Positions 46,561 through 58,014 of a DNA stretch of 64,000 nt are shown here, piece after piece. The DNA is from Anthoceros angustus. Taxonomy: Eukaryota > Streptophyta > Anthocerotopsida > Anthocerotales > Anthocerotaceae. The position numbers were made by a program, and so were the translations under genes. The stretch is from contig MU008197.1 in assembly GCA_010909165.1 (NCBI GenBank), forward strand, positions 1 to 64,000, given 5' to 3'. Position 1 is the first letter of the stretch. Each line of letters begins with the position of its first letter. Below the pieces are notes generated by a model. That model did no database searches. It was not told where the DNA came from and saw nothing but the letters and a program-made list of their open reading frames with translations.

Positions 46561-47962
46561 CAGTCCCTCCGCGTTCACACAATGCTCAGGTTTAATGAGC
46601 TTTGTGTGAACGCAAGTCGCAAGCAACTAACTGCTGCAATCTATCGGATCTTCTGCTTTGTTGAGGCGGGCGATCGACTCATGCTCTTGTAGCTTTTTCT
46701 CCTGACCGTGAGGAAAGCGCGCATTGGCTAGACTGACGTCATTGTGAGCGAGCGCGGATCCGGCGTCCAGATTTTTGGTAATCTTATACTCTGCATTCGC
46801 ACGAGCCATTCATAGGAGGACCACGTTCAAGGGAAGGTCGCAAACATATTTTATAATTAGGTATAAAATGTCTTATCTAAAAGATAGGAAAGAGTGGTTA
46901 GATGTTTTTCTCACTTAAAGGCAAAGCACACGCCTCCAGTCATATATCACTGAAATTCAACACGGCCTACCAACACTGGCCAAGCCTCCTCAACATCCTT
47001 CCCTAGTAATCATACAAATTCTCCAGCCAAGTGAAGCACAAAGAGGATGGGGTGCATGAGAATGAAGTACCCAGCCTGAGACTGAAGTCCACACATCATA
47101 TACCAATGAGACAAGACCACTAATCAACCAAGCATTCCTTCCAGTTAATTCATAGGAGGCGAATACAAAGCCGTGGGATGAGACAACTACAACACGCTGG
47201 TAGGATGTGACAAGGAGTAGTCTACAATCACATAGAAAGACAGCTTCCACTCACGTCAAGGTGAGGAAGAGGAGCTAGTTTATACTCCTGGCTTGAAGTC
47301 ACAGCTTGGGCCTAGGACAGGAGGGATCACGGATGATCCAGGGCAGGAGGGATCAGGCTTGCTGGATCATCGGGCTGATCCTCCACGCAAATCCTTTTTT
47401 GTCAAATTATCCCGTTTCCTAAGGAGCAAGGAGCACTTGTTGTTTTGGGAGGAGAGCGCTAAAAGATGGCTGGCCACCTCCTTGCACGTTTGTGAGCCGG
47501 CCTTTCCTCACATTTTAAAACTTAGATCATAATATGTATAGTCCACTACATTAGATACTTTGAAAGCTTTCGTTCTGGATTCCCCAAAGCTTATGTCAGG
47601 ATCCGGGACAAAGGCCTAGCCAATATTAGACGCTTGTGGAAGTAGAAGATGCCAACATGTCGCCAACCCAGAAGATGCCAAGATTGGGGACACCAGCGCT
47701 AGCTCTCACCACCAGAAGATGGCCAGTCTGGCCAATACCACCTTCCTTCACCGTGACGGTGCACACCGTAGGCTACAAACGGATGAATCCATCGCACGTC
47801 TCTGCACCAAGAGAACATCGATAGATCTGTGGCAGCTGCGTGCGACTTGCGTTCACATTTCACAGCTCACAAATGTGAGCATTGTCTGAACTTGGAGGGA
47901 ACGTTGCGCTCTGCATTGCCTTCTTGAAATTGCATTGCATTGTTGAAAGGAGCAGGGCCGCC
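46561..47962. other. Spacer between the inverted P450 copies
   Basis: No gene is supported. TTGAAATTGCATTGCATTGT (47926-47945), just 5' of the intact P450, is mirrored at about 46525-46545 by the pseudogene copy. A GGGATCACGGATGATCC / GGGATCAGG.TTGCTGGATCAT near-repeat lies at 47326-47370. Confidence 0.5.
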
Positions 47963-50200
47963 ATGGAGGTGACATTGGGTGTCGAGATTGGAGTGGCGTT
48001 TGCGGTGCTGGCTGTGGCCTGGCCAGTGTCGAGGTACTGGGAGCGGAGGGGAATGTGGGCGCCCAAGGGGTCCAAGCAGCTGCCGGGGAGCATGGGCTTC
48101 CCGCTGCTGGGAGAGACGATGGAGGTGCTGGGCCACTTGAAGGCCGGGGATGTGGAGGAATTCGGGATGAAGCGCTTCCGCAAGTATGGCAGCAATGTGT
48201 TCAAGTCGCACTTGTTGGGGAGTCCGTATGTGTTTTTCAGGGGCGCCGAGGCGGCCAAGCTGCTCATCACCGGCGAGGACAAGCTGGTGCAGGCGCACCA
48301 GTTCCTCCCCGCGAGGAAGCTCATGGGCGAGGAGTCCCTCATCAATGTGCACGGCCCCAGGCACAAGCTCTATCGCAAATTGCTCAACGAAGCCTTCATG
48401 GGCGAGAGCATTAGGAAGTATCTGCCGCTGGTGGAGCAATCGGCTCTCGAGACGCTCAGTTCCTGGAAACTGAGAGACGTCCCTGTTATCAAACACGAGG
48501 CCACCAAGGTGCGTGCACGAGAAGAGGAATGGGCTCATCTTACCGCTTGTCTGCAAATTGCGATGTTTGTGAGCTGGTGGATTGTGATTGTAACTGCTGC
48601 TTGCTGACGGTGCGCAGTTCACTTTTAATGTGATCGCGGGAGTGGTGCTGAGCTGGGGCCCTGGTGCAGTGCGTGACAGGAGCTCGGAGCTCACCCAGGT
48701 AGTGAGTGCCAACTTGCTCAGCGCGCCCATCAATCTTCCTGGATTCCCCTATCACAAGGCCATGCAGGTGCGAATTCGAGGCTCAGGGCCAATGCCAATT
48801 TGAAGCTCTGTGTCCATTTTCTCCTTCAAATGGGCGCAATACATCTAACAACAACGCAGGGGACTGGGCGTGCAGGCAAGAAAGGAGCTGGGAAAAATGT
48901 TCGACACGGAGTTCGCGTTGAGAAGGAGCGGCAAAATTGTTCGCGACGACCTACTGAAGGACATGATGAACGCAGTCGACCCCGATTCTTCCAGCGACAA
49001 GCCTGCCCTGGGCGACGAGCAGCTGAGAGACAATTTGATCACCCTCATCTTCGCTGGCCATGAGACATCCACCAACACGCTCACCTGGATTGTCAAGCTG
49101 CTCCATGAGAATCCCAGCGTCAAGGAGAAGCTACTGGTGAGCGCGGGCCTGGGCTATCACACACCTCCATGTGCAAAGAATTTCGTTTGGAACAATGATC
49201 TTGGATCGAAGCGAGCTCCAACTTACATGTCTTTCTTCTGTTTGTACTGTAGGCTGAGCATTTGGCAGTGAGAGCAAACAAACAACCTGGAGAGCCACTT
49301 ACATGGGCAGATCTCGGCCAACCAATGACCTACACCATGAAAGTGAGACTCGGATCCCTTCAAATTTTCCGACCTACTGCCACACCACTACTGGAATCCG
49401 GCGTCCCAAGACCATCTGAGTTTTCTCATGTGTGCAGGTGATCAACGAGGCACTCAGAGTGGCGTCTCTGGAATTCTGGTGGCATCGACAGGTAAAGGAG
49501 GACTTCACGTTCAACGGTAAGTATGCTGCACCTGGCATTGCCAACCGTTTGGATTTCCACCCTACTCCGAGCGGGGAGTCCTAACGTGGGTCACAGTGCT
49601 TGATTGCCGCAATCACTTCCTCGAAGCTTTCTCACTACTTTACGCACATATGCCACCTGCAGGATACCACATCCCTAAAGGCTGGAACCTTGTGCTAGAC
49701 ACTCACAACGTGCACCACAGTCCAGAAATCTTCCAAGACCCGAAGACATTCAATCCCTCTCGCTTCGATGTAAGCAGCCTGATGCTTGAGTTCAGCATTA
49801 GAAATCGTTACAGTCGTCTCCGACTCATCATAGACTTCGAAAATCTTGGGAGCTATCGTGTGACACTGTGCGTCCCCGGGCTACGAACAGGTGCCGCCGA
49901 AGCCCTTTACCCTGCTGGGATTTGGAGGTGGACAAAGATTATGCCTTGGGAGGGAGCTGGCACTAATGGAGATCAAAGTGATGTTGCATCACATGATGCT
50001 CAAGTTCAGGTGCGCCCCCATTACTTTGTACCGCTAGAGCTTGTCAATTGCAATCCCCGTCCGCATACATGTCTATCTGATCATGAGCGTATTCAAACAG
50101 GTGGACAGTCGAAAAGCCAGACAGTGGCCGAGACTTTTCGGGTCTGCCTTGCCCCAAAAACGGTGTCCCCGTCAGGATTGAGGCCATTCAGCAGTACTAG
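47963..50200 (+). CDS. Cytochrome P450 monooxygenase, CYP85 clan, eight exons
   Basis: Exons: 47963-48508, 48618-48767, 48876-49136, 49253-49342, 49438-49516, 49663-49769, 49891-50009, 50101-50200. All introns are GT-AG (91-146 bp), the phases agree, and the product is 483 residues, normal for the family. Seen: N-terminal hydrophobic anchor then PKGSKQLPGSMGFPLLGET hinge; I-helix LIFAGHETSTNTL; K-helix EALR (ExxR); FNPSRFD (PERF-type); heme-binding FGGGQRLCLGRELA with the Cys ligand. These mark an ER-bound, heme-thiolate oxygenase. The LPGSxGxP hinge, AGHET and FGGGxRLCxG combination is typical of the CYP85 clan, whose members oxidise steroids, terpenoids and hormones. The substrate cannot be told from sequence. 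All key residues are present. Start chosen as the first ATG, conserved in the inverted copy. Confidence 0.88.
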
Positions 50201-50289
50201 TCTGCCAGCCAATCGGAGAGCTGGTAGAGCTCTCGCCCACTCTTGCTATCATTCCACTGTGTCCAAATGGCCTAGGCCAAATGGACACA

Positions 50290-50475
50290 CATTTATAAGA
50301 ACGCCGTGATTAAGCATCCTGAGCTTGGATCGGTACTTAGATGGGGTGCCTAAAGGGAATGGATGCCCTTGGTGCAAGTAGCTTAGGCAACCATGGTACA
50401 AGTTGTTAAGTACCAAGTCCCATGACGGAAATCCGTCCTTAGTGGACTTAAATAAAATTCTTCTTCTTCTTCTTC
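50290..50475 (+). mobile_element. 5S-rRNA-like SINE with LINE1-type 3' tail
   Basis: Bases 50306-50350 resemble the internal promoter of plant 5S rRNA: TTAAGC, then GAGCTTGG, GGTACTTAGATGGG and GTGCC in the places of the A box, intermediate element and C box (TACTAGGATGGGTGACC in plant 5S). The 3' part, 50425-50470, is nearly identical to the last bases of LINE1 (reverse complement of 4028-4072) and ends in TTC repeats. A 5S-derived head joined to a LINE tail is the layout of 5S-type SINEs. No target duplication was identified, and the 5S match is by eye. Confidence 0.45.
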
Positions 50476-50930
50476 CATTGATAATAAATATCATAAACAG
50501 AGTAAATCCATATGATCGCATCATATCCCTGGCATGCCTCAAGAACACTTTGAGGTACGCTTAAGTCAGAACAAAAGAAAGCCGGGGAGAGGGAAGGGGT
50601 AAGTCCTGGAGGGGTAAGTCGTGCAGATGCGCTGCTGATAACATATCGTGGGCTGTGTAAGGACACATGGAGAGGACATGTTCCTCCTCCACTCCTCATA
50701 TAAAACCCTCCAGAAAGGGCATGTCGCAGAGGATTGAAGCGGAGTCCAAAGCAGGGGCAGAGAGGGCCAGTTGCCCAAAGACGCCGCTGGGAAGATGCCT
50801 CTAGCGAGAGCAGACCTCTGCCACCAAAAAGCTTTTGCAAGGACGCATTGGCAAGGACGCTTGCCAGCAGGCGAGGTCGCTGCACGACACTCGAAGGCCA
50901 TAGGGCCCATGATGAATGTTTGATAATATG
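50473..50930 (-). mobile_element. LINE2 3' fragment (second copy)
   Basis: On the minus strand it reads GPMAFECRAATSPAGKRPCQ (about 50910-50850), matching SRAFECPVGDLAR at the broken end of LINE2 (33990-33950). It continues FPAASLGNWPSLPLLW, which matches the other broken end (1790-1740). It then diverges to a tail ending near GATATTTATTATCAATGG and AAG repeats at about 50460-50475. It is 5'-truncated and internally deleted, and it abuts the SINE/LINE1 tail in opposite orientation. Confidence 0.65.
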
Positions 50931-51565
50931 GAACTCTCATATATCAATGAGCTGGTTGGGGCTTAGCTCTAGTCCAAGGTCCAAGTGCCACCCCGGACAT
51001 CTTCTGGCACGCGACGGAGTTCATCGTCAAGCCCAGAGTTATCACCTGCGGCGAAAAGTCGCAAACTGAGGTGCTGAGACGAGCTCATGTTCAGGAAATC
51101 TTCGGACAGGACACAATTGTCCTCGAAGCTTTCTCTGTCTGTGACTGCCACCTGTTCGCGCCCTGCGAAGTCGTCCAACTTGGTAGAACCTCCTTCTTCA
51201 CCAGCTGAACTTAGCAGCCCGAAATCAACCATGAGCATGCGTGGGAGAGGGTTGCAGGTGCCAGTGCTACATTCTCCGGTGCAGGTGCAGGTGCAGGTGC
51301 CAATGTCCAGGTGGGGTGCTGGTGCCAAATACTACTTTCTCCAGGTGCAGTCCAGCCTTGCTATTCTGCAGCAATTTCCCAGGCCCTGAGCACAGCTAAA
51401 CCTCCCGCTGTTCAGCAGCTTTGTAGGCACTGCCATTCACCGTCCAGGTCAGTCCACCAACCCTGGCCTGGCTGCTGTGGAGGCTGTGGGTTATTGCGCG
51501 TAAAGAGGACGCGTTTGTGAGCGGCCTAGTCTTGTCCATGCACCTCAGACAGCGGTCCCTGAACG
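50931..51565. other. Intergenic, GGTGCA repeat and an acidic minus frame
   Basis: A GGTGCA-type hexamer runs at 51280-51300. The minus strand has a frame (51328-50969) whose second part is acidic and Ser-rich (about 89 residues from a Met near 51235), possibly the end of an unannotated gene. No domain is recognised. This could equally be chance. Confidence 0.3.
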
Positions 51566-54331
51566 ATGGCCACAGCAAAGGCTGAAGCTTCTTTTCTTCT
51601 TTTTGCAATTCATTGGATTTCAGGCGGGACCCAACAAATTGGTGTGTGTTCAGGGATTCTACGAGGAGCTCCTGCTAACTTCATGTTAGGGAGTCGACCC
51701 CTGGCAAGCAAAGCCTCCAGGTGCAGCAGTGTAAGGAGCCCAGCACCTCCACTTCTGAGAAAGTGTGTGGGTAGGGACGGGTTTTCCAGCGATGGTCGTT
51801 GCCAGGAGCAGGAGCACTTGTGGCAACAATTTTTTCTGGACCCTACCATGTGGTGGGACAACAGACGACATAAGAAGAGCTCCCGTTATCCTGACTTCCG
51901 GCGCAAGGGGTCCGGCGAGGTGCTGTGGTTAAACAACATGTTTAAGCCAGCTTGGGTTGATGAGCAACTCGTCTCCTTGGATATGCACATGGCTCACGGT
52001 GCCTCTCCTTCCAAGTCGAGCTCTCTACAAAATCCTGAACCTGGAAGGCGTGCAGGTTCGGAAATGGGCTCCAGCTGCAGCAGTGTAAGGAGCCCAGCAC
52101 TTCCACATCCGATGGGCCATGGTGCCTCACCTTTCGAGTCCAGCTCTCAGGATAAGCCTGAACCTGGGAGGCGTGCAGGATCGGAAATGGGCGTCGTTAC
52201 TGCTGTTACCGTGAGCACGTTATGTCAGCAGGGGAAGCTTTCTGAGGCCGTTGGAGCCCTGGAATCTCTGGCGCACAGACTCTCCCATTTCTCAGTCTCT
52301 GTTGTACACTGTGCTGAAACTGTGTACAGCCAAGAAGGATTTGGTTGTGGGGCGACGAGTTCATGATCTCATTGTCCAACTTGGATACGAGTCGAATGCA
52401 TACTTGGGGAACCAGATCTTGCGCATGTATGCAGGTGGAGGTAGGCTAGAGGAGGCCATGGATGTGCTCACCAGGGTGGGCAAACCAGATGCCTTCATGT
52501 GGTCCTCCATAATCTCTGCATGCTAAGCATGGGAAACTCAATGAGGCCATACAACTGTATCATGAGATGCGTAGGTCAGGAGTTAAGGCGGATGCTCACG
52601 TCTTTGTAGCTGCCCTTCAGGCTTGTGCATTTGCTGCCGACTTGGAATCCGGCAGAAAAGTGCACTACGATGTGGTGCAGAGTGGCATTCCTACTAACTT
52701 GTTTGTTGGCAACTGCCTGGTGGACATGTATGCAAAGTGTGGGGAACTGAAAGCAGCACGCGAGGTTTTTGACAACATGGTGGCAAAGGATGTGGTGACA
52801 TGGAACTCCCTGATATCTGGGTATGCAAAATGTGGTGAACTGAAAGATGCACGCCAGGTGTTTGACAGCATGAACACAAAGAATGTAGTGACATGGAATG
52901 CCCTGATAGCTGGGTATGCCCAGCAAGGGCTCGGACATGAGGCACTTGCAATGTATGGACAAATGGAGGAGGAGGGCCTGGTTTTGGCTGACCGTGTTAC
53001 CTTTGCTTGCCTTCTGAATGCCTGTGCAAGCACTGGTGCCATAGAGAAGGGCAGGCAGCTGCACTCACAGATTATCAAAAGAGGACTGCTGGATGATGTA
53101 GTGTTGGGCAACTGCCTGGTGGACATGTATGCAAAATGTGGGTATGCACAGCAAGGACTTTGCCAAGAGGCGTTTGTTGTATATGAACAAATGGAAAAAG
53201 AAGGCCTCATTTTGGCTAACCCTGTTACTTTTGCTTGCCTTCTGAAGGCCTGTGCAAGCACCGGTGCCTTACAGAAGGGAAGGCAGCTGCACTCACAGAT
53301 TGTGGAGAGAGGACTGCTGGATAACATAGTGGTGGGCAACAGCCTCGTGGACATGTATGTAAAATGTGGTGAACTGGAAGATGCACGCCAGGTTTTTGAC
53401 AGCATGAACACAAAGAATGTGGTGACATGGACCGCCCTGATATCTGGGTATGGTACTTGTGATGAAGGTCACAAGGCACTAGCTTGTTTTGAGGAGATGT
53501 TAGTTGCCGGTATTCAGCCTAATGATGCTACTTTTACTTGCCTTTTAGTAGCATGCAGCCATGGGGGACTGGTCCAGGACGGTCGCAAGCACTTTGATTC
53601 CATGGCTGAACAGCATGGCATCAAACCTACTCTTGAGCATTATAATTGCATGATTGATCTTCTTGGGCGTGCAGGCCATTTAGATGAGGCAGAGAAGATG
53701 CTATTATCATGAGGGCCAAAGTAATGTTGTGGGATTGAAGTCTTTGTTGAATGCCTGCAAAAGTCACGGGGATATAGAGAGGGCAAGGTGGTGTTTTGAA
53801 AGCATTGTCAGGCTGGACCCCCAAGAGGCTCCCGCATATGTGCTCATGGCCAATGCCTACGCAGATGCAGGTAGGTGGACCGATGTAGACAGGATTGAGA
53901 AACAGCGAATGACAGCAGGAGCTAACAAGAAACCTGCAGTGGCAACCATTGAGGTGAACAAGGAAGTACATAGATTTGTGGTGGGAGAAAGAAGAGAGGA
54001 TATTGCACTTCAGGTCGAGAGAACGAATGCACGTCTGAAGCAGGAAGGAGGCCACGTACCTCACACAAAGTTGGTGTTGAAGCCAATGTCTGAGAAGGAA
54101 AAGGAAGATGTGCTTTGTGGACATGCTGAGAAGCTAGCTCTGGCGTTTGGTCTCTTGAACACTCCGAGTGGGACACCACTGATGGTGACTAAGAATCTCC
54201 GCATGTGCAGTGACTGCCACAGTTCCACGGAGATAATGTCAAGGCTTGAACATAGAGACATTGTTGTGAGGGATGGGTACCGTGTGCATCGATTCGCAGC
54301 TGGTTGTTGCAGTTGTAAGGGTCGACCGTGA
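51566..54331 (+). pseudogene. PPR-DYW protein gene with frameshifts (PPR-2)
   Basis: Frames read: a low-complexity N-terminus with a duplicated PEPGRRAGSEMG segment (51566-52200), VSTLCQQGKLSEAVGALESL, then after a shift near 52277 VGRRVHDLIVQLGYESNAYL, a second shift near 52517 (SIISA, then HAKHGKLNEAIQLYHEMRRS), then an open 381-residue frame 52567-53712 with about nine PPR motifs (LVDMYAKCGEL, NVVTWNALIAGYAQQGLG and so on). A third shift near 53700 leads to the E region and a DYW domain at 53750-54331 with CGHAEKLALAFGLL (HxE zinc/catalytic site), CSDCH, and an end of CSCKGRP in place of CxCxDYW. DYW-PPR proteins perform C-to-U RNA editing in plastids or mitochondria. Three shifts make this copy a likely pseudogene unless they are assembly errors. 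Confidence 0.85.
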
Positions 54332-54479
54332 GAATAATGAAGAACTAGGTGGCCAGTGCCCAGGGAAGACTTTTTTCTTTCGGGGTGAATGTGCTTGGTT
54401 AACTCCATCCCTTCCCAAACTGAGACATGGGCATAGATCGCTAACACTGATCTAGGCACATCGTAAAAGTTAACCGTGT

Positions 54480-54645
54480 CCGTGTCTACATCACATCGTA
54501 ACTGGAAGATGCACACCAGGTTTTGGATAGCATGAACAGAAAGGATGTGGTGACACGGACTGCCCTGATATCTGGGTGTGCACAGGAAGGGCTCGGCCAA
54601 GAGGGGCTTGTTGTGTATGGACAAATGGAGCAAGAATGCACCCGT
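54480..54645 (+). pseudogene. PPR motif fragment downstream of PPR-2
   Basis: Reads LEDAHQVLDSMNRKDVVTRT, then ALISGCAQEGLGQEGLVVYG and QMEQE, one and a half PPR motifs close to those at 53370-53460 and 53140-53200. It is isolated from the main gene by about 150 bases and followed by a LINE fragment. A partial duplication. Confidence 0.75.
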
Positions 54646-54870
54646 CTTTCCGAGGCAAATGCAGTACACTTGAAGATGATGCGACGGTCGTCCTGTACTT
54701 CCCCCGAATGACATAACGTGCATACCCGTTGGTCTCTCTGCATGTAAGTTCTGTCCGTCACCACCCTGAGCTTGTGTCTTCTGCATCTGAACTGGGACAT
54801 GACTGTCTGTTTTGGGGGGCTAAGGTTACACCTCAAAGATCTCTGCTGGGTGATTGCTCCTCTGGAGTGG
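54640..54870 (-). mobile_element. LINE C-terminal fragment
   Basis: Minus-strand frame reads SQFRCRRHKLRV, TDRTYMQRDQRVCTLCHSGE and QDDRRIIFKCTAFASER. This is the terminal Cys-rich segment of LINE ORF2 (families with LR.ETGR....R.CxxCxxxxVxDExHxxFxC). A third LINE family in the window, represented only by its 3' end, next to a PPR fragment. Confidence 0.65.
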
Positions 54871-55947
54871 ATATTCTCTCTGTAAAATTGCATATCACCT
54901 TCCTGGTGTATGCCTCTGCGATAACGGCGTCTGTGATGTGTTGGAATTGGCCTGCTAACCCATTTTGTGAACTGAGTCGGACTCACCAGCTCTGAGTCTC
55001 CTCGAAGCCCGAAGACGCTCTGCTCTGCCCTTGAATATCGACTTGGAGAGTTGAATATTCAGCTGATCTGCTGGCCATGATTCATGCAGACCAATCCAAT
55101 GCAGCAGTACGTGAAGGTCAGTAGGCCAACAATCAACAGATGCAGCAAGCAGATAAAAGTTTTGTTTGTCAGTTTCACATGGTAAAGCGCCCATCGAGAT
55201 GGCGTCAAGCGAGCTGGCCATGTCATCCAGAAGGGGGGAGGTTGTAAAGTTGGGCTGGGAAACACCACGGGGGATCCGGTTGATGTTACGAGGCCCGTTC
55301 TTGTTGCTGAGGCCAAGCAGATATTGCTACGCCCGGAGATCGGTGCCTGCGACTGTCTGTCATGAGCGAGGCTGCGAATCCCAATGGCTGCATCGCCACT
55401 TCCTCTGACTCCACTTCCCTGTTTTGCAGGGGCGCGACACTATTCCCAAAATTCCTGGGAGGACGGGAGCAGGGTGGAGTCGGGACCCGTCATCCGCACC
55501 TTGGCATCCACGGCAGCGACGAATCTGCATATGCCGGGCCCAGCGCCATTCGCCTCAGCTTCAGCTTCACGGAATCCGACCCGGAGCTTGGATTGGCAAA
55601 CGCAGGTGAACCTGGGGAAACCTTCGACCCGGAGCTTGGATTGGCAAACGCAGGTGAACGTGGGGAATCCTTCCCCACCGGGATACGTTGCAGTGAGCGC
55701 TTTGACCTTCCGGATGCCAGCCTCCGTGTGATGCACCAGCCTGGCGATTTGAGTCGGGGGGACCGGCTCGACGGCAAGCCAAGCCCTCAGAAGCTGCCGC
55801 GACCTCACGCGGCGGGGTGCAGGTAGTCTGCGGCCAGCTTTCTTCACATGGCTGTTCTGTGCAGAAGCCCGAAGACGCTTTGCTCTGCAGGACCTTCGCG
55901 CATGGACCAATTCCATTAAACGGCGAGCGGACAGCGCGAGTCCTTAA
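54871..55947. other. Unassigned region with an in-frame 48-bp repeat
   Basis: A plus-strand frame 55362-55826 (154 residues) contains two copies of a 16-residue unit DPELGLANAGE.GE.F (55578-55673). The sequence AGCCCGAAGACGCT.TGCTCTGC occurs at 55008 and 55865. No known domain in either strand. It could be a small gene or the decayed 3' flank of the F-box gene. Confidence 0.35.
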
Positions 55948-58014
55948 CTACTGCAGGATAGAGTCCAGCCCTCCGGGGGTGTCTACACAGCTCACCCACG
56001 GGCGATCATTCCTCTGAAGACTAGGGCGCGCCCACAACCTGAAAAAGGGGTGACTTGACTGAGCTCCAGCTTCGCCTTTCTCATCCTCGTCTTCGCTGTC
56101 ACTCTTGCTGCTGCTCGACGGCGAGCTCGAGAACCCAGTGTACCTGAACACCTGAGAACGAACACGGAACAAGCTGAACGAAACTGCCTCCCGAGCACGG
56201 TACGTTGCAAAAGATAGCGCACGGACCTGTTCGGGAGTGAAAGGCGTAACCATATGTTGCTTAAGATCACCGACCTGTCTGCTGCAGGCACTCTTCCTTT
56301 TTCGTGACTCGCTCATCCAAAGGATCCGTTTACAATCCAAGCAGTAGACTCTGTTGGAGAGAGAGAGTGACTGTGGATTAGCTGCAATATGCAACAGACG
56401 CTTAATTAGAACGGGAACCGTCTCCTACACAGTATTGAATTCGAGTGACACAAAAGGGGAAGAGGGGAAAACCTTGCCGACAAGCTTCGAACGCCGCCGA
56501 CCAGGTGGATCCAGGTCTAGGATAAATTACACCACCCACTACAGCAGGGATTCGAGCAGGGATTCGAGAAACTCTCGTTCCGAACGTACTAATGGCAAAC
56601 AGATGAAGGTATAATGAGCGCCAAAGTGAGTCATCAGTGGCTGCCGCTCTCCAGTCCCTGTAAGAAATAATCGATTACTTCACAAGCCACCTCCCCAACC
56701 AACCAACACCCATTCTCACCATCTCTCATCCAATCCAGATTTCACTACCCTATTCAAGTAATAATCTGTGCCGAACCGAGAACCAATTTAACAATTCATG
56801 CAAACTATGTCCCTGGAATCATCCTTCCAGGTTGCACATGCTTGCATCTACCAGGTATACCCATCAAGAGAGAGATTTGAACCTGCACACAGCACGAGCT
56901 GTTGCTAACCCAGAAGCATCCAGAAATCCAAAGACTTGGACCAGAACATCATGAGGGAGTGGAACGTAGTCTGGAACATCACAAACACAATGTCTCAGAT
57001 TCCAAGACCAAGCTAGACATGACGAGATTGCTGTTGTAAAACATAGCCTCCTGCCCTTTCGGCTGGAGTCACCCCAACATGAGACCAAGTTATAAACCCA
57101 GCTAACAGTGCGCACTTCCTCAATGATACGTCATGCCAATGGAGCCCAACAACAGTAGTTAGAACCCGGCAGTTGTCCTTGTGAAAGACGAAGGCAACTC
57201 GGTATGCTCACCTGCTATTTCCAGCTGCTGACTCTTATAACGGCGGGTCTGAGCAATTACGGCATGCTTGTATTCGTTTGCAGCTGTAAGCCGTCGCTGC
57301 TTGGGCAGAGCCCTCTCCACCGCTTGTAACAGTGAGTTTGCAGCTGCCAGTTGTTTGCTTGTGTCCAAACTGTCAAGAGTTTAGACACCACACACGTAGT
57401 AAGATCCCGAACCCTACTGCTTGCAAATCAATCTGAAGATCAGAGTCACACGGGGGAAACCGAACTTACCTAGGAAGTTTTCGGAATGCTACAAGCACAT
57501 CATCATACATAGACGCCTGAATCACCTTGTTCACCTTGCTGTAGGCCCTCAGCAGCTCTGCTAACTCCTTGCATGCTTCTACATAATCAGACCTGCACAT
57601 GCGTAAGAAACCTGATCTCAAAATCCGAGCAACCGCCATCCCATATATGCAACACACAAAAGCGCTCCCATTCATTCGGACCCTTGCGAATTCACGACCT
57701 AACTAAAGTCTCAACCACCCGTCAAACAGACAAACCCACAAATGCTGCCGCGCAACATCCAACCATTCATCCTACCGAGTTGCGTACCAAACACATGAAA
57801 CCCCCTTCACTTCTCCTCCACCAAGATCTCCAAGCGCAGCGTCAGGCACGGGCTCATAGGGTTAGCGAGACGAGGGCAAACCTGCGGTTGAGAGCATCAC
57901 GGATCTGGAGCTCGGCATACTGGCGATCCATCACGGCCAAATCAACAGCAACCGTCCGCATAAGACACTGCCATGCCTCCTCCCGGTCGCCTGCGCTCTC
58001 GCCGTATTGCCTTC
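55948..58014 (-). CDS. F-box protein with helical N-terminal region (5' end incomplete)
   Basis: Exons by splice sites and phase, minus strand: 58014-57882, 57592-57470, 57369-57212, 56970-56883, 56657-56473, 56348-56227, 56151-55948. The first three encode a helical region (EEAWQCLMRTVAVDLAVMDR; DYVEACKELAELLRAYSKVN; SKQLAAANSLLQAVERALPK). The fourth holds an F-box start, YVPLPHDVLVQVFGFLDASG, continued by LATARAVCR and, in the next exon, DWRAAATDDSLWRSLYLHLF, the classic F-box end with Trp. The C-terminus has a CxxC pair (VYCLDCKRILW) and an acidic Ser tail. F-box proteins recruit substrates to SCF ubiquitin ligases. The first coding exon was not found, probably between 58015 and 58390. The last splice choices are uncertain. 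Confidence 0.6.
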
